Below are positions 9,451-17,221 of a stretch of DNA of 64,000 nt, piece after piece. Numbering within the stretch: position 1 is the stretch's first letter; the number at the start of each line of letters is the position of its first letter. The notes beneath the pieces are model-generated. The model saw only the letters and a list, made by a program, of their open reading frames with translations. It was not told the origin of the DNA and made no database searches. Position numbers and translations under genes: made by a program. The stretch is from Oscillospiraceae bacterium. Lineage in GTDB: Bacteria > Bacillota > Clostridia > Oscillospirales > Acutalibacteraceae. Where the stretch lies: NCBI GenBank assembly GCA_015066175.1, contig SVOW01000007.1, positions 62,001 through 126,000 of the forward strand, given 5' to 3'.

Positions 9451-9479
9451 TTGATTTTTTTCAATTTATAGCGTATAAT
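9451..9479 (+). promoter_or_regulatory. promoter of tRNA-fMet
   Basis: TTGATT (9451-9456), 17-nt spacer, TATAAT (9474-9479), 32 nt before the tRNA 5' end. Confidence 0.7.
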
Positions 9480-9511
9480 ATATCAAGTGGTAAGCCACAG
9501 AAGTTATATAT

Positions 9512-9587
<76 letters not shown>

Positions 9588-9588
9588 A

Positions 9589-9630
9589 AAAACCTCTGAT
9601 ACCCTTTAGGGTGTCGGAGGTTTTCTTTGT
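9589..9630 (+). terminator. terminator of tRNA-fMet
   Basis: A 16-bp stem with two G-T pairs (9589-9604 with 9609-9624), loop TTTA, ending in a TTTTCTTT tract. Confidence 0.85.
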
Positions 9631-9660
9631 TATGAAGTTACGCATTTAAATTTATGTTCC

Positions 9661-9682
9661 ACGGGTTATGAGTTCGACGAGC
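9661..9682 (-). repeat. inverted fragment of a tRNA-Met D/anticodon arm
   Basis: Read on the minus strand, this 22-nt stretch matches tRNA-fMet positions 9533-9554 except for three bases (GAACTCATAACCCGT against GGGCTCATAACCCGG). It is too short and isolated to be a gene. It lies in a G+C-rich segment between the real tRNA and the direct duplicate. Confidence 0.55.
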
Positions 9683-9813
9683 GTTGCTCGTTGGGTGAGG
9701 TTGCGACCGCCGCCGGTGGCGGATGAAGGGGAGCATAACGAAGCGTAGCGGTCAAAAGTTGCCCGCGCTCCAAGCGGAAAGCAACTTTTGGGCACCGCAA
9801 GAGGCACAAAGTG

Positions 9814-9857
9814 ATAACCCGGAGGTCGTTGGTTCAAGTCCTTCCTCCGCAACCAAA
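9814..9857 (+). repeat. duplicated 3' part of tRNA-fMet (att-like)
   Basis: 44 nt identical to 9546-9589: the anticodon 3' strand, variable loop, T arm, acceptor 3' strand and CCA. A 5' half is absent, so this is not a functional tRNA. Duplication of a tRNA 3' end is the usual trace of integrase-mediated insertion, but the intervening 224 bp hold no integrase. Confidence 0.8.
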
Positions 9858-10020
9858 TCAGATACCGCTGTTGATACAATCGTGTCGATAGCGGTATCGT
9901 TGTTTTATTGCCAAAACCCTTATAACATAGCCATTCATAAAAACAAGCGTTGCATTTGGGAACTCGTTATCCCCTCCTGCAACGCTTTTTATTGCTTATT
10001 AAGTTGATAAGTTAGAAAAT
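9854..10020 (+). repeat. structured interspersed repeat, copy A
   Basis: About 165 bp with a close copy at 28022-28175 and a partial copy at 22967-23067. Two hairpins are conserved: GATACCGCT/AGCGGTATC (9861-9869 with 9890-9898, extendable to 17 bp with G-T pairs) and AGCGTTGCA/TGCAACGCT (near 9946-9986), each followed by T-rich sequence. No gene is seen in 9858-10098. Confidence 0.75.
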
Positions 10021-10098
10021 CCATCTCTCCTATCGTTAAATTACTGATAATCGTTAAACGGCTGAAATTATAAAACACACAAAAACTCCACAAACATT

Positions 10099-10749
10099 CT
10101 ATTTGTTTGCTCGGATTGTATATGTATTATCCCAACTATCAAGCACATCTACAGAAGAAAATCCCGATTTAATGAATGCTTCTTTTTCATGTTCCACTGT
10201 CAAAGGTGTATCATAATGATAAAACTCATTATCTTTAATACCTTGAAGCTTTTTAAGTCGCAGTAATTCTTTTCTGTACATCTGCTCATCTTCGTCAGAA
10301 GATGCAAAGTAATCAGTCAATACAAAATAACCGCCATTTTTCAACGCTTTATGAAGTTTTGCATAAAGCGGAATTTTTTCTTCCTTTGTAAAATGATGAA
10401 GTGATTCTACCGAAACGGCAGCATCATAAATCTCAATACCAAAAGGCAAATCGAAATATGAGCCTAAAATCAAATTAAGATTTTTATCAGTAAACTTTTT
10501 CTTCAATACATTAAGCATTGATTCCGTCAGATCTATCCCGGTGACAGACGCAGTTGGATTGATTTTAAAGTAATATTCCAATTCAAGTCCTGTACCACAC
10601 CCCAGATCAAGGACATTAACATTATTTCCAACCGGCAGGCATTCTGCAGTATACGGATAAAACTCTTCTGCAGATTCTATGCAAGTCATCATATGTTCAT
10701 CGTAACCATCTATACGGTTATCAAAAAACTCACTCATTTTTTCAAGCAT
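10099..10749 (-). CDS. class I SAM-dependent methyltransferase
   Basis: 216 residues with motif I VLDLGCGTGLELEYY near 46-60, an acidic motif II (TGIDLTESML) and AVSVESLHHF as the post-motif. The fold is that of small-molecule or tRNA methyltransferases (UbiE/YcgJ-like). The ATG at 10749 is preferred over a TTG at 10755 because GGAG lies 7 nt before it. It is the last gene of a long minus-strand run and starts 12 nt after the P-loop kinase-like gene. The substrate is unknown. Confidence 0.75.
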   Translation of the reverse strand: MLEKMSEFFDNRIDGYDEHMMTCIESAEEFYPYTAECLPVGNNVNVLDLGCGTGLELEYYFKINPTASVTGIDLTESMLNVLKKKFTDKNLNLILGSYFDLPFGIEIYDAAVSVESLHHFTKEEKIPLYAKLHKALKNGGYFVLTDYFASSDEDEQMYRKELLRLKKLQGIKDNEFYHYDTPLTVEHEKEAFIKSGFSSVDVLDSWDNTYTIRANK

Positions 10750-10761
10750 GTACAAACTCCG

Positions 10762-11244
10762 TTATATCTTTTTCATAAACTCTTCAACCTGTCGTTTCTT
10801 TTTCAGAACAACAGTTTTATCTTTGTACTTCTCAGCTATTTCAGCATAATAGTTTTGTCTTTCTTTGTTTCTGCAACCGAAAAGCGTAAACTTTACAAAC
10901 CACCAATTGAAATCGTTTTTGTAGCCGTCTTTTTTGCGTGACATTGTTCTTTTCAATGCACGGAAAAAGCAGACGAGTCGTGGCAGAAGGAGCAAGACTA
11001 TTTTATCTGCGTCTTCTAACCTTTCGTCAATCAACAAATATGTGTAATATCCATCGATTATCCAGTTTTCTTTCGCCATAAAATCTGCAACCTGAGGCAA
11101 CACAACAGAATCGTCAACAGGCTTCCATTCCTTGTCCCACTTGATATCATCAAGGTGAAGGACAGGGATATTTTTCTTTTGGGCTATGTAATCTGACAGA
11201 TATGTTTTTCCGCTGCCTGCATATCCGAGAATTGCTATTTTCAT
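10762..11244 (-). CDS. P-loop nucleotide kinase-like protein (FlaR/topology-modulation family)
   Basis: 160 residues with Walker A GYAGSGKT at 7-14, then HLDDIKW and WIIDGYY segments. This matches the adenylate-kinase-like family often annotated as FlaR or DNA topology modulation protein. The length is typical. AGAGGTG precedes the ATG. Its neighbours are modification enzymes. The actual substrate, a nucleotide or other small molecule, is not known for most members. Confidence 0.7.
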   Translation of the reverse strand: MKIAILGYAGSGKTYLSDYIAQKKNIPVLHLDDIKWDKEWKPVDDSVVLPQVADFMAKENWIIDGYYTYLLIDERLEDADKIVLLLLPRLVCFFRALKRTMSRKKDGYKNDFNWWFVKFTLFGCRNKERQNYYAEIAEKYKDKTVVLKKKRQVEEFMKKI

Positions 11245-11264
11245 TTCTTTTCACCTCTGAAAAG

Positions 11265-12587
11265 TCATTCTGATTTATACCAATTTACCAAATCGCTGTA
11301 GTCACCTCTGAAATGAAAACTGTTTCCGTTTTTATTCATTCCGATTCTTATAAGACCAAGATGCTCAAGTATTCCTATTGATTTCAGGTTTCCTTTATTG
11401 GCATATGCTTCGACGAATTTTATACTGTCATTTATGTTCTCAAGCAGAAAGCCGTATAAGCTTCTGAAAACACTTCTGCCCTGATATTCAGGTTTAAGCT
11501 GAATTTCTTCCATCATAAATGTATCATCATTTGTGTAATACTGAAAGAATCCGATGATGCGTTCTGAATCTTTTATGAGTATAATCTGCCTTTCCTCCCG
11601 TTTCAAGCCGTCACTTACTCCATCGTACCAGCAGTTAAAATCATCTTCTCTTGAATTACCTGTCGGTGCGATTTTTTCCATGTTGTCAGCAAGGATGTCG
11701 AAAATCACAGATGATATATCAGAAAAATCATTCTTGTTCAGATATTCAAATATTATGTTAGGCATCTTTGCATATTCAGTAAAAGCTTTGTTCAAAAACA
11801 TATACTTCATTTTGGCAATCTCTTTTAATGAGTGTGATTTCATAAGATGCTCTATAAATCTGCAACCGAGAAAATATCCCACATCGGAATGCCCGTTATA
11901 TGAACACCAATCACCAAAAAAGTCCTGAACACTTGTCTTTTCCTCAAGACGGCGGAGGTATTCTTTCTTTATATCATTTTCGTTTTCATAGCACCAGCTG
12001 AGCCATCCATCCTTATCCTGATGATAAAATTCACTGTCACCGCACAGAATGTGTTCACAAACCATGGCAACACCTTCCTGATAAAGTTGCTGTACGGCTT
12101 TTCTGCGTTTTGTAAAATCCGGAAAGTAGAGATTGCCGTGCATTTTGTGCCACAAATGACCGATTTCGTGAAGAATTAGGGCACGCATATTTGTTTCGTC
12201 GCCCCAATCAAGTTCTATTATCTTCTCAACGCCCAAAAGAACGGTATCTTTCCCGTCAAGAGTTGTCGCCCAACCTGCACCATTACAAAGTCCAAGATAC
12301 AGAATAATATTAATATTGGGCTCCGTATCAAAAAGCTTTGTGAGGTTGGTATTCAGAGTATCAATTACTGTCTGAAAATTTTTGCTGACAAAATCTATTT
12401 TATCTTCATTCAATGCATCTTCAAGAACAGGTAAAACATCCTTATTGAAGTCATAGCTTTTGGCATCACTTTCACATTTTGATGGCAGTTCCTTTGATAT
12501 TTCACTTGCATATTTCCGCCAGAGGTCAATATCAAATCCGTTAACAAATGTTGTTTTAATTTTATCGCAAGCGTTTATGATTTTCAT
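11265..12587 (-). CDS. fusion of a HExxH metalloprotease-like domain and a GNAT acetyltransferase domain
   Basis: 440 residues. The N-terminal part contains LILHEIGHLWHKMHG (HEIGH at 140-144), a zincin-type metal site. It is followed by EGVAMVCEHILCG, a good place for a third zinc ligand (Glu). From about residue 325 the sequence is GNAT-like: DSERIIGFFQYY, QLKPEYQGRSVFRSL (acetyl-CoA loop) and NKGNLKSIGILEHLGL. No signal peptide is seen, so it is cytosolic. A metallopeptidase joined to an acetyltransferase is rare. AGGGTGTAAAA precedes the ATG. The role is unknown. Confidence 0.7.
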   Translation of the reverse strand: MKIINACDKIKTTFVNGFDIDLWRKYASEISKELPSKCESDAKSYDFNKDVLPVLEDALNEDKIDFVSKNFQTVIDTLNTNLTKLFDTEPNINIILYLGLCNGAGWATTLDGKDTVLLGVEKIIELDWGDETNMRALILHEIGHLWHKMHGNLYFPDFTKRRKAVQQLYQEGVAMVCEHILCGDSEFYHQDKDGWLSWCYENENDIKKEYLRRLEEKTSVQDFFGDWCSYNGHSDVGYFLGCRFIEHLMKSHSLKEIAKMKYMFLNKAFTEYAKMPNIIFEYLNKNDFSDISSVIFDILADNMEKIAPTGNSREDDFNCWYDGVSDGLKREERQIILIKDSERIIGFFQYYTNDDTFMMEEIQLKPEYQGRSVFRSLYGFLLENINDSIKFVEAYANKGNLKSIGILEHLGLIRIGMNKNGNSFHFRGDYSDLVNWYKSE

Positions 12588-12596
12588 TTTTACACC

Positions 12597-13355
12597 CTAT
12601 TTCACAGCAAATGTGGCAATATACTGCGGGTAGTATTTGCCGATTTCGTTGCCACCGGGTCTGTCACGGTCTTCGTATAAATCCTTGAGCATAAATCCCG
12701 CTTTCAGCTGACCGCCGATTTGTTCATCCAATGTGTGACTGAACTGTATGCCGTCACCGTTTGCAATCAGTGCATCACGCTTTTCTTTCGGCATTTTAAG
12801 GGGATTGAACGGCAAAGGATTAACCACTTTCAAAGGGTCACTTTCATCAAATAAATAATCAATACCGTTATCAAGACCCGAAAGTAATCTGCCACCTTTT
12901 CTGAGCACACGGTAACATTCGTTCCAGATATGGTAAACATCTTCAACATAGACATTTGAAACAGGATGAAAAATCAAGTCAAAGCTTTCATCTTCAAAGG
13001 GAAGAGTTTTTGACATATCACCTTTGATAATTTCAATACGGTATCCTTCTCTTTCTGACACTATTTTTTCTGCTTCAAGCTGTCTTTCGGAATAATCAAA
13101 CACAACACATTCTGCTCCCAGCTTTGAAAGCACGGGCATCTGCTGACCGCCACCGCTTGCAAGCCCTAATACTTTTTTACCTTTTAATTCACCGAACCAC
13201 CCGTGTGGAACAGCAATACTCGGTGTGAGATAAACTACAAAATTATCGGCAGTAGTTTTCTCGTATTCTTCGTGACTTATGGGCAAGGTATATTCACAAC
13301 CGTCTTCTGCCCACGAATCCCATGTTTCAGAATTTATTTTTGTGTAGTCAAACAT
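12597..13355 (-). CDS. class I SAM-dependent methyltransferase
   Basis: 252 residues. Motif I is KVLGLASGGGQQMP near 60-73, followed by VFDYSERQLE, GDMSKTLPF and DLIFHPVSNVYV. This belongs to a small-molecule methyltransferase family common in Firmicutes. It lies 3 nt from the GNAT gene upstream and 9 nt from the fusion gene downstream, so it is operonic. The substrate is unknown. Confidence 0.78.
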   Translation of the reverse strand: MFDYTKINSETWDSWAEDGCEYTLPISHEEYEKTTADNFVVYLTPSIAVPHGWFGELKGKKVLGLASGGGQQMPVLSKLGAECVVFDYSERQLEAEKIVSEREGYRIEIIKGDMSKTLPFEDESFDLIFHPVSNVYVEDVYHIWNECYRVLRKGGRLLSGLDNGIDYLFDESDPLKVVNPLPFNPLKMPKEKRDALIANGDGIQFSHTLDEQIGGQLKAGFMLKDLYEDRDRPGGNEIGKYYPQYIATFAVK

Positions 13356-13358
13356 AGT

Positions 13359-14120
13359 TTAATCCTCTAATTTCTTTGCAAAATGTACTAATCTTGATGC
13401 CTCGGCAAATCCGAGACGCTGGTGAAGTTTTACACTTGCATCATTTGTAATTTCACAGTCGCTTGCAAATTCTTTACAGCCTTTTGATTTTGCCCAATTC
13501 TGACAGCAAGTTACAAGTTCTGTTGCAAAGCCTAAATTTCGGTATTTTTCCTTGACATAAATGCCTTCAAGATATCCTACAGGACTACTGTGTGTTCCTT
13601 CAACATAATCTTTACGAACCCCGCAATGAGCAAATCCGACCATTTCTTTATAACAATACAAGGTGAAAATCATATCATTTTCACTTGCAATTATTTCTTT
13701 TATCTCATCACACATTTCAGTCAAACTGTGATGAGGCCAGAGTTCACACGCAAGACGAGCAATTTTTTCATAATCTTTTTCACGGGCAGTATAACTATTC
13801 CAACACTGTTTCCAAACCCACGTGTGAGTAGAAACTCCATTTATTAAATCAAACTCTACTTTATCCCAAAGCTCGGCCATTGATTTGCCGTCAAACACCT
13901 TTGCATTTAACAATTCATCTGCTGTTTCAAAATCATATCCGTTTTCTTCTGAACCCTTCATTCTTCCGAACCAATATTCTTTATGTTCATTGCAATAACC
14001 CATCCACACATCCTGATAATCTTCATCATCAGTTATATGGAAATTGATTTCATAAACACCGTCTTTTTCTATCAGTCTTTCTCTGAAATAATCATATTTT
14101 ATAGGGAAGTTTTCTTTCAT
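13359..14120 (-). CDS. AAC(6')-like GNAT acetyltransferase with an extra N-terminal domain
   Basis: 253 residues. The C-terminal half (about 105-253) follows aminoglycoside 6'-N-acetyltransferases of the AAC(6')-Ig/Ih type: LWPHHS..EM, SSPVGYLEGIYVKEKYRNLG (acetyl-CoA loop), EFASDCEITNDASVKLH and RLGF. The first ~100 residues (acidic, with YDYFRERLIEKDGVYEINFH) form a separate domain not present in standard AAC(6') enzymes. GAGGTAACATC precedes the ATG. Aminoglycoside acetylation is plausible but not shown; other amines are possible. Confidence 0.7.
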   Translation of the reverse strand: MKENFPIKYDYFRERLIEKDGVYEINFHITDDEDYQDVWMGYCNEHKEYWFGRMKGSEENGYDFETADELLNAKVFDGKSMAELWDKVEFDLINGVSTHTWVWKQCWNSYTAREKDYEKIARLACELWPHHSLTEMCDEIKEIIASENDMIFTLYCYKEMVGFAHCGVRKDYVEGTHSSPVGYLEGIYVKEKYRNLGFATELVTCCQNWAKSKGCKEFASDCEITNDASVKLHQRLGFAEASRLVHFAKKLED

Positions 14121-14176
14121 GATGTTACCTCAATTTCTATAACAAGAATCTGTCTTTTATCATCTTATTTGTATTC

Positions 14177-14611
14177 TCATAATATCTTTGTTTTAAGTAT
14201 AAGATTCTTTGCGTCTTTATAACCAAGTTTACCATAAAAATGATTATGGTAATCGTCATTAACGGCTTGCAGTTGTATCAGCATAGCACCTTTTTCTTCT
14301 ACTCTCTTTTCAAGTTCATTCATAAACTGCGTGCCTATACCTTGATTTTGCAGTTTAGTTGACACAACGATTTCAACCAAATCATAGGCAAAGCAATCAT
14401 CGTACTGTTCGAAATATCCCATTGCAAAACCTAAAATAATCTCATTATTTTCTAAAATCAAGCAATAAGAATCTTCATGGCTCCATACCTGATGAATCCG
14501 TTTGTATGTAGTTTCTTGTGTCCAATCACCGTCTTCATTATTATTGTAATATTCAATATAAAGCGGAACTATTTTTTGAATATCATCTTCTGTCATTATT
14601 CTGTACTGCAT
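14177..14611 (-). CDS. GNAT acetyltransferase
   Basis: 144 residues, a single GNAT domain: MTEDDIQKIVPLY at the N-terminus, EIVVSTKLQNQGIGTQFM (acetyl-CoA binding, Q-x-x-G-x-G) near 84-101, and NHFYGKLGYKD near the end. It overlaps the upstream kinase-like gene by 29 nt, and its CAGGAG ribosome site lies inside that gene. The arrangement suggests translational coupling. The substrate is unknown. Confidence 0.78.
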   Translation of the reverse strand: MQYRIMTEDDIQKIVPLYIEYYNNNEDGDWTQETTYKRIHQVWSHEDSYCLILENNEIILGFAMGYFEQYDDCFAYDLVEIVVSTKLQNQGIGTQFMNELEKRVEEKGAMLIQLQAVNDDYHNHFYGKLGYKDAKNLILKTKIL

Positions 14612-15095
14612 TTTTATTCTCCTGATATCTTACATCTATTTCATCTTCACTCGGCTCTTCAAAAATTGAAGCAAATTTTTCAGCAAGGTTATCATCAATA
14701 TAATAAGCACTTGTTTCCTCGGCTAATACCTCACCATTTCTTTTCTTCAAGCGAGCCTTCCAGGTTTCATCACTGATATCAACGTAATGAAATTCGTACT
14801 CTATGTTTCGGCTATTATAAAATTCTCGGGCATAATCACGTTCTTCTTTCATCCAAAAGCCCCAATCAAGAATCACATTGATTCCGACCTCAATAAGCTC
14901 CAAAGATTTATTAAATAAGTAGTTCTGTGTTCTTTCAACATAATCATCGTGTTTATCACCACAATGCTGACCGAACAAAGCAAGGGTTATTTCGTCTGTA
15001 GATAGTAACACAGCGTTATTCTGAACACGCAGCTGTTCTGCATATGTACTTTTCCCACTGCAGATTTTACCACAGATTAAATATACTTTTGCCAT
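14583..15095 (-). CDS. P-loop kinase (AAA_33 / zeta-toxin-like)
   Basis: 170 residues, with Walker A CGKICSGKST near 7-16 and an ERDYAREF/WKARLKKRN lid-like region. The group phosphorylates small molecules such as nucleosides, antibiotics or sugars. The ATG at 15095 has GAGGTG 6 nt upstream; a GTG at 15104 with AAGGA is nearly as good. No antitoxin gene is next to it, so a zeta-toxin role is not supported. Confidence 0.68.
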   Translation of the reverse strand: MAKVYLICGKICSGKSTYAEQLRVQNNAVLLSTDEITLALFGQHCGDKHDDYVERTQNYLFNKSLELIEVGINVILDWGFWMKEERDYAREFYNSRNIEYEFHYVDISDETWKARLKKRNGEVLAEETSAYYIDDNLAEKFASIFEEPSEDEIDVRYQENKNAVQNNDRR

Positions 15096-15167
15096 AAGGG
15101 ACACCTCATTTCCTTGCCAACTGTAAATCTATTGTATCAAAAGTCCAATTTAAACTGTTATTGTTCA

Positions 15168-15662
15168 TTACTGTTCCTCTTTAGTATCAATAAATTCCCC
15201 ATGTCTTTCACACCAGGCCATTGGGTTATTCTCAATGTAATTCCATTTGGTATCATAATCTTCCTGATCTCTGATAATATGGTCATAGTACAATTTCTGC
15301 CAGACAGAAAATCCGACCTTTTTGGAAACATATCCTTTAAGCTGATTGATAATATTAGGTATCGTAGGGGCGCCCATCGGGCGTCCGCTTTTATCAGGTA
15401 AAATAGTTAACAATAAATGGATATGGTCAGGCATAATTATATATTTATCAATCCTTGTTCTGTCATATTTCTTTTCAATATTATTTATCGCTTCATCGAC
15501 AATTTTTCCGTAATCCGACAGTCTGCAGAACGGACGCCCGATGGGCGCCCCTACGATGCTACCGAATAAATTTTTCTTTTCTTTTGTGCATACGGTAATA
15601 TAATATGTTCCGCTTGATGAATAATTAAAATTCTTTAATCTGTTGTTTTTTCGCGTTTGCAT
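15168..15662 (-). CDS. REP-associated tyrosine transposase (RAYT, Y1/HUH)
   Basis: 164 residues of the IS200/IS605-like Y1 transposase group. HUH metal motif MPDHIHLLL (His80, His82); the catalytic Tyr is likely in KLYYDHIIRD (Tyr125 or 126); YIENNP follows. The start at 15662 has AAGGTG 9 nt upstream; an ATG at 15683 has no ribosome site. RAYTs are usually single-copy domesticated transposases that process REP palindromes. Two REP-like palindromes lie inside this coding sequence (residues about 36-44 and 92-101) and are translated in frame. No second transposase or IS ends are seen. Confidence 0.85.
   Translation of the reverse strand: MQTRKNNRLKNFNYSSSGTYYITVCTKEKKNLFGSIVGAPIGRPFCRLSDYGKIVDEAINNIEKKYDRTRIDKYIIMPDHIHLLLTILPDKSGRPMGAPTIPNIINQLKGYVSKKVGFSVWQKLYYDHIIRDQEDYDTKWNYIENNPMAWCERHGEFIDTKEEQ
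15361..15387 (+). repeat. REP-like palindrome 1 (GTAG + hairpin) inside the RAYT gene
   Basis: GTAG at 15364-15367, then a hairpin built on CGCCC-ATC-GGGCG with G+C-rich flanks. It is a perfect 27-bp inverted copy of 15531-15557. GTAG at the foot of a hairpin is the hallmark of REP elements recognised by RAYTs. Confidence 0.8.
15531..15557 (-). repeat. REP-like palindrome 2, inverted, inside the RAYT gene
   Basis: The exact reverse complement of 15361-15387, with GTAG on the minus strand. The two copies face each other as in a BIME and are separated by 143 bp of RAYT coding sequence. Confidence 0.8.
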
Positions 15663-15683
15663 ATTCTGTTGCACCTTCTTCAT

Positions 15684-16370
15684 TTAAATTTTATTGTTTA
15701 TAAAATCAATCAACTGTTTCAGATTGTGTATTGTCCATTCATCGTTGTTTTCACCGCTTCGATCAAGATAAAATGCCGTAAATCCTTGCTCTCTTGCACC
15801 GTCAGCTTCTTTCTTGCAATCGTCAACAAATATACATTCAGATGCGATTACTCCTTGTGCTTCGAGTGCAGCATTGAAAATAATCGGACTTGGTTTTCCT
15901 GCACCAACTAATGAACTTGCAGTAAATGATGTGAAATATTTTGCAATACCAAGCTGTTGCAAAGTAAATTCAAGTGATGGCGAAGTATCACTGATAACCC
16001 CCATTTTATATCCGTGATTTTTGAAATATCCAAGCACCTCTACCGTTTCAGAGAATAACGCTCTGTCACCGTTACACCAAAGTTCATTCAAAAGGAATTC
16101 AGCCTTATTTTCAACATCTTCTGTAACACCTTCGCCAACAAGTAAATGATAATAGTATCTCTTGAAAAACTCTTGCTCATCTTGAAGAGTTTTATACCAA
16201 GGTTTTCTGCCTTCACTTGCAAGGTTAAACAGCGACATCATTTTGTCGTAATCAAGTTCAAACGGCTTGCCACTCCAACTACTTATTTGCTTATCACGCC
16301 ACGCTTCTTTTTCAGCCGTGAAATATGTCAAAGTACCGTCACGGTCAAAGAAAATTGCTTTGTAGTTCAT
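15684..16370 (-). CDS. HAD-superfamily hydrolase
   Basis: 228 residues. Motif I FFDRDGTL (Asp9, Asp11) at the N-terminus, motif II VISDTSPS, the Lys of motif III in GAGKPSP, and motif IV FVDDCKKEADGA. A helical cap sits between motifs I and II, giving a phosphoglycolate-phosphatase-like HAD. GAGGAAGG places the start at 16370, not at the longer in-frame ATG. It sits 2 nt after the upstream methyltransferase gene. The phosphorylated substrate is unknown. Confidence 0.8.
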   Translation of the reverse strand: MNYKAIFFDRDGTLTYFTAEKEAWRDKQISSWSGKPFELDYDKMMSLFNLASEGRKPWYKTLQDEQEFFKRYYYHLLVGEGVTEDVENKAEFLLNELWCNGDRALFSETVEVLGYFKNHGYKMGVISDTSPSLEFTLQQLGIAKYFTSFTASSLVGAGKPSPIIFNAALEAQGVIASECIFVDDCKKEADGAREQGFTAFYLDRSGENNDEWTIHNLKQLIDFINNKI

Positions 16371-16372
16371 GA

Positions 16373-17116
16373 TTATACCTTCCTCGCTTTCACAATCAAA
16401 AAGTTCGGTTTGATATATTCCTTTATCCACGCAGGTACTTTTTCAATTACCCATTCTTCAGGTATTGGTTCGCACACTTCTTCGATAATAAATCCCGCTT
16501 TTGAAAGAGCATTGATAATGTTGCTGAAGGTGCGGTGATATTTTATAACACCGTCAACATACCAATGGATTCTGCGTTCTCCCGGTTGATTATAGTTAGA
16601 AAAAGTATAAGAAATCTTTTCTCCGTTTTCGTTCTTGTTGAAATGACCTGCACCGTCAACGGTTGAAGTTATAATCGGATGTTCCTGAGAAAACAAAAGG
16701 TGACCTTCTGCATTCAGAACAGAATACATATCTTTTGCGAAAGCATCAAAATCTTTTACATAATGAAAGGCAAGTGAACTGTAAATAAAATCAAATTTTT
16801 CACCGAGTTCAGATATATCTGTCATGCTCATATTGCGATATTCAATTTTATCATCGTGGGATTCTTTTTCGGCAACGGCAAGCATCTTTTCTGATATATC
16901 AATGCCGACAACTTTGTCTGCACCTCTTTTTACAAAGTCAATGCAGTTGTGTCCGTAACCGCAACCAAGATCAAGAACAGTTTTCCCTTTCAGGTCAGGC
17001 AATAATTTCCGCATTGCAGGTTGTTCAATCAGATCATTGGCATTACAATCACTTTCACGAAGAATTTTATAACCATTGAAAAAAGTTTCATTATCAAATA
17101 TGTTCTGTCTGCTCAT
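16373..17116 (-). CDS. class I SAM-dependent methyltransferase
   Basis: 247 residues. Motif I is TVLDLGCGYGHNCIDF near 45-60, then VVGIDISEKML and FIYSSLAFHYVKDF. The C-terminal part contains WYVDGVIKYHRTF, typical of this UbiE/BioC-like family. CGGAGGAAATT precedes the ATG. It heads the minus-strand sub-run 17116 to 10099. Confidence 0.8.
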   Translation of the reverse strand: MSRQNIFDNETFFNGYKILRESDCNANDLIEQPAMRKLLPDLKGKTVLDLGCGYGHNCIDFVKRGADKVVGIDISEKMLAVAEKESHDDKIEYRNMSMTDISELGEKFDFIYSSLAFHYVKDFDAFAKDMYSVLNAEGHLLFSQEHPIITSTVDGAGHFNKNENGEKISYTFSNYNQPGERRIHWYVDGVIKYHRTFSNIINALSKAGFIIEEVCEPIPEEWVIEKVPAWIKEYIKPNFLIVKARKV

Positions 17117-17175
17117 AATTTCCTCCGTATTATTTTATAAACTCATTATATACTACTTGCTTCTATGATGCAACC

Positions 17176-17213
17176 TCACCCCAACCTGTTTTTAAGACGT
17201 CAGGTTGAGGTGA
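17176..17213. terminator. 13-bp hairpin between operon segments
   Basis: TCACCCCAACCTG (17176-17188) pairs with CAGGTTGAGGTGA (17201-17213), with one G-T pair. A T-rich tail is on the plus side only, so it is not a clear terminator for the minus-strand genes. Confidence 0.4.
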
Positions 17214-17221
17214 AATTTTTG

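Noticed and set aside
9652-10007. Open frames on both strands across the tRNA duplicate
   Set aside because: They read through tRNA fragments and hairpins; no ribosome site or protein-like pattern.
14583-15104. Zeta-type toxin of a toxin-antitoxin pair
   Set aside because: Only the P-loop kinase fold is shared; there is no antitoxin gene, and the neighbours are metabolic enzymes.
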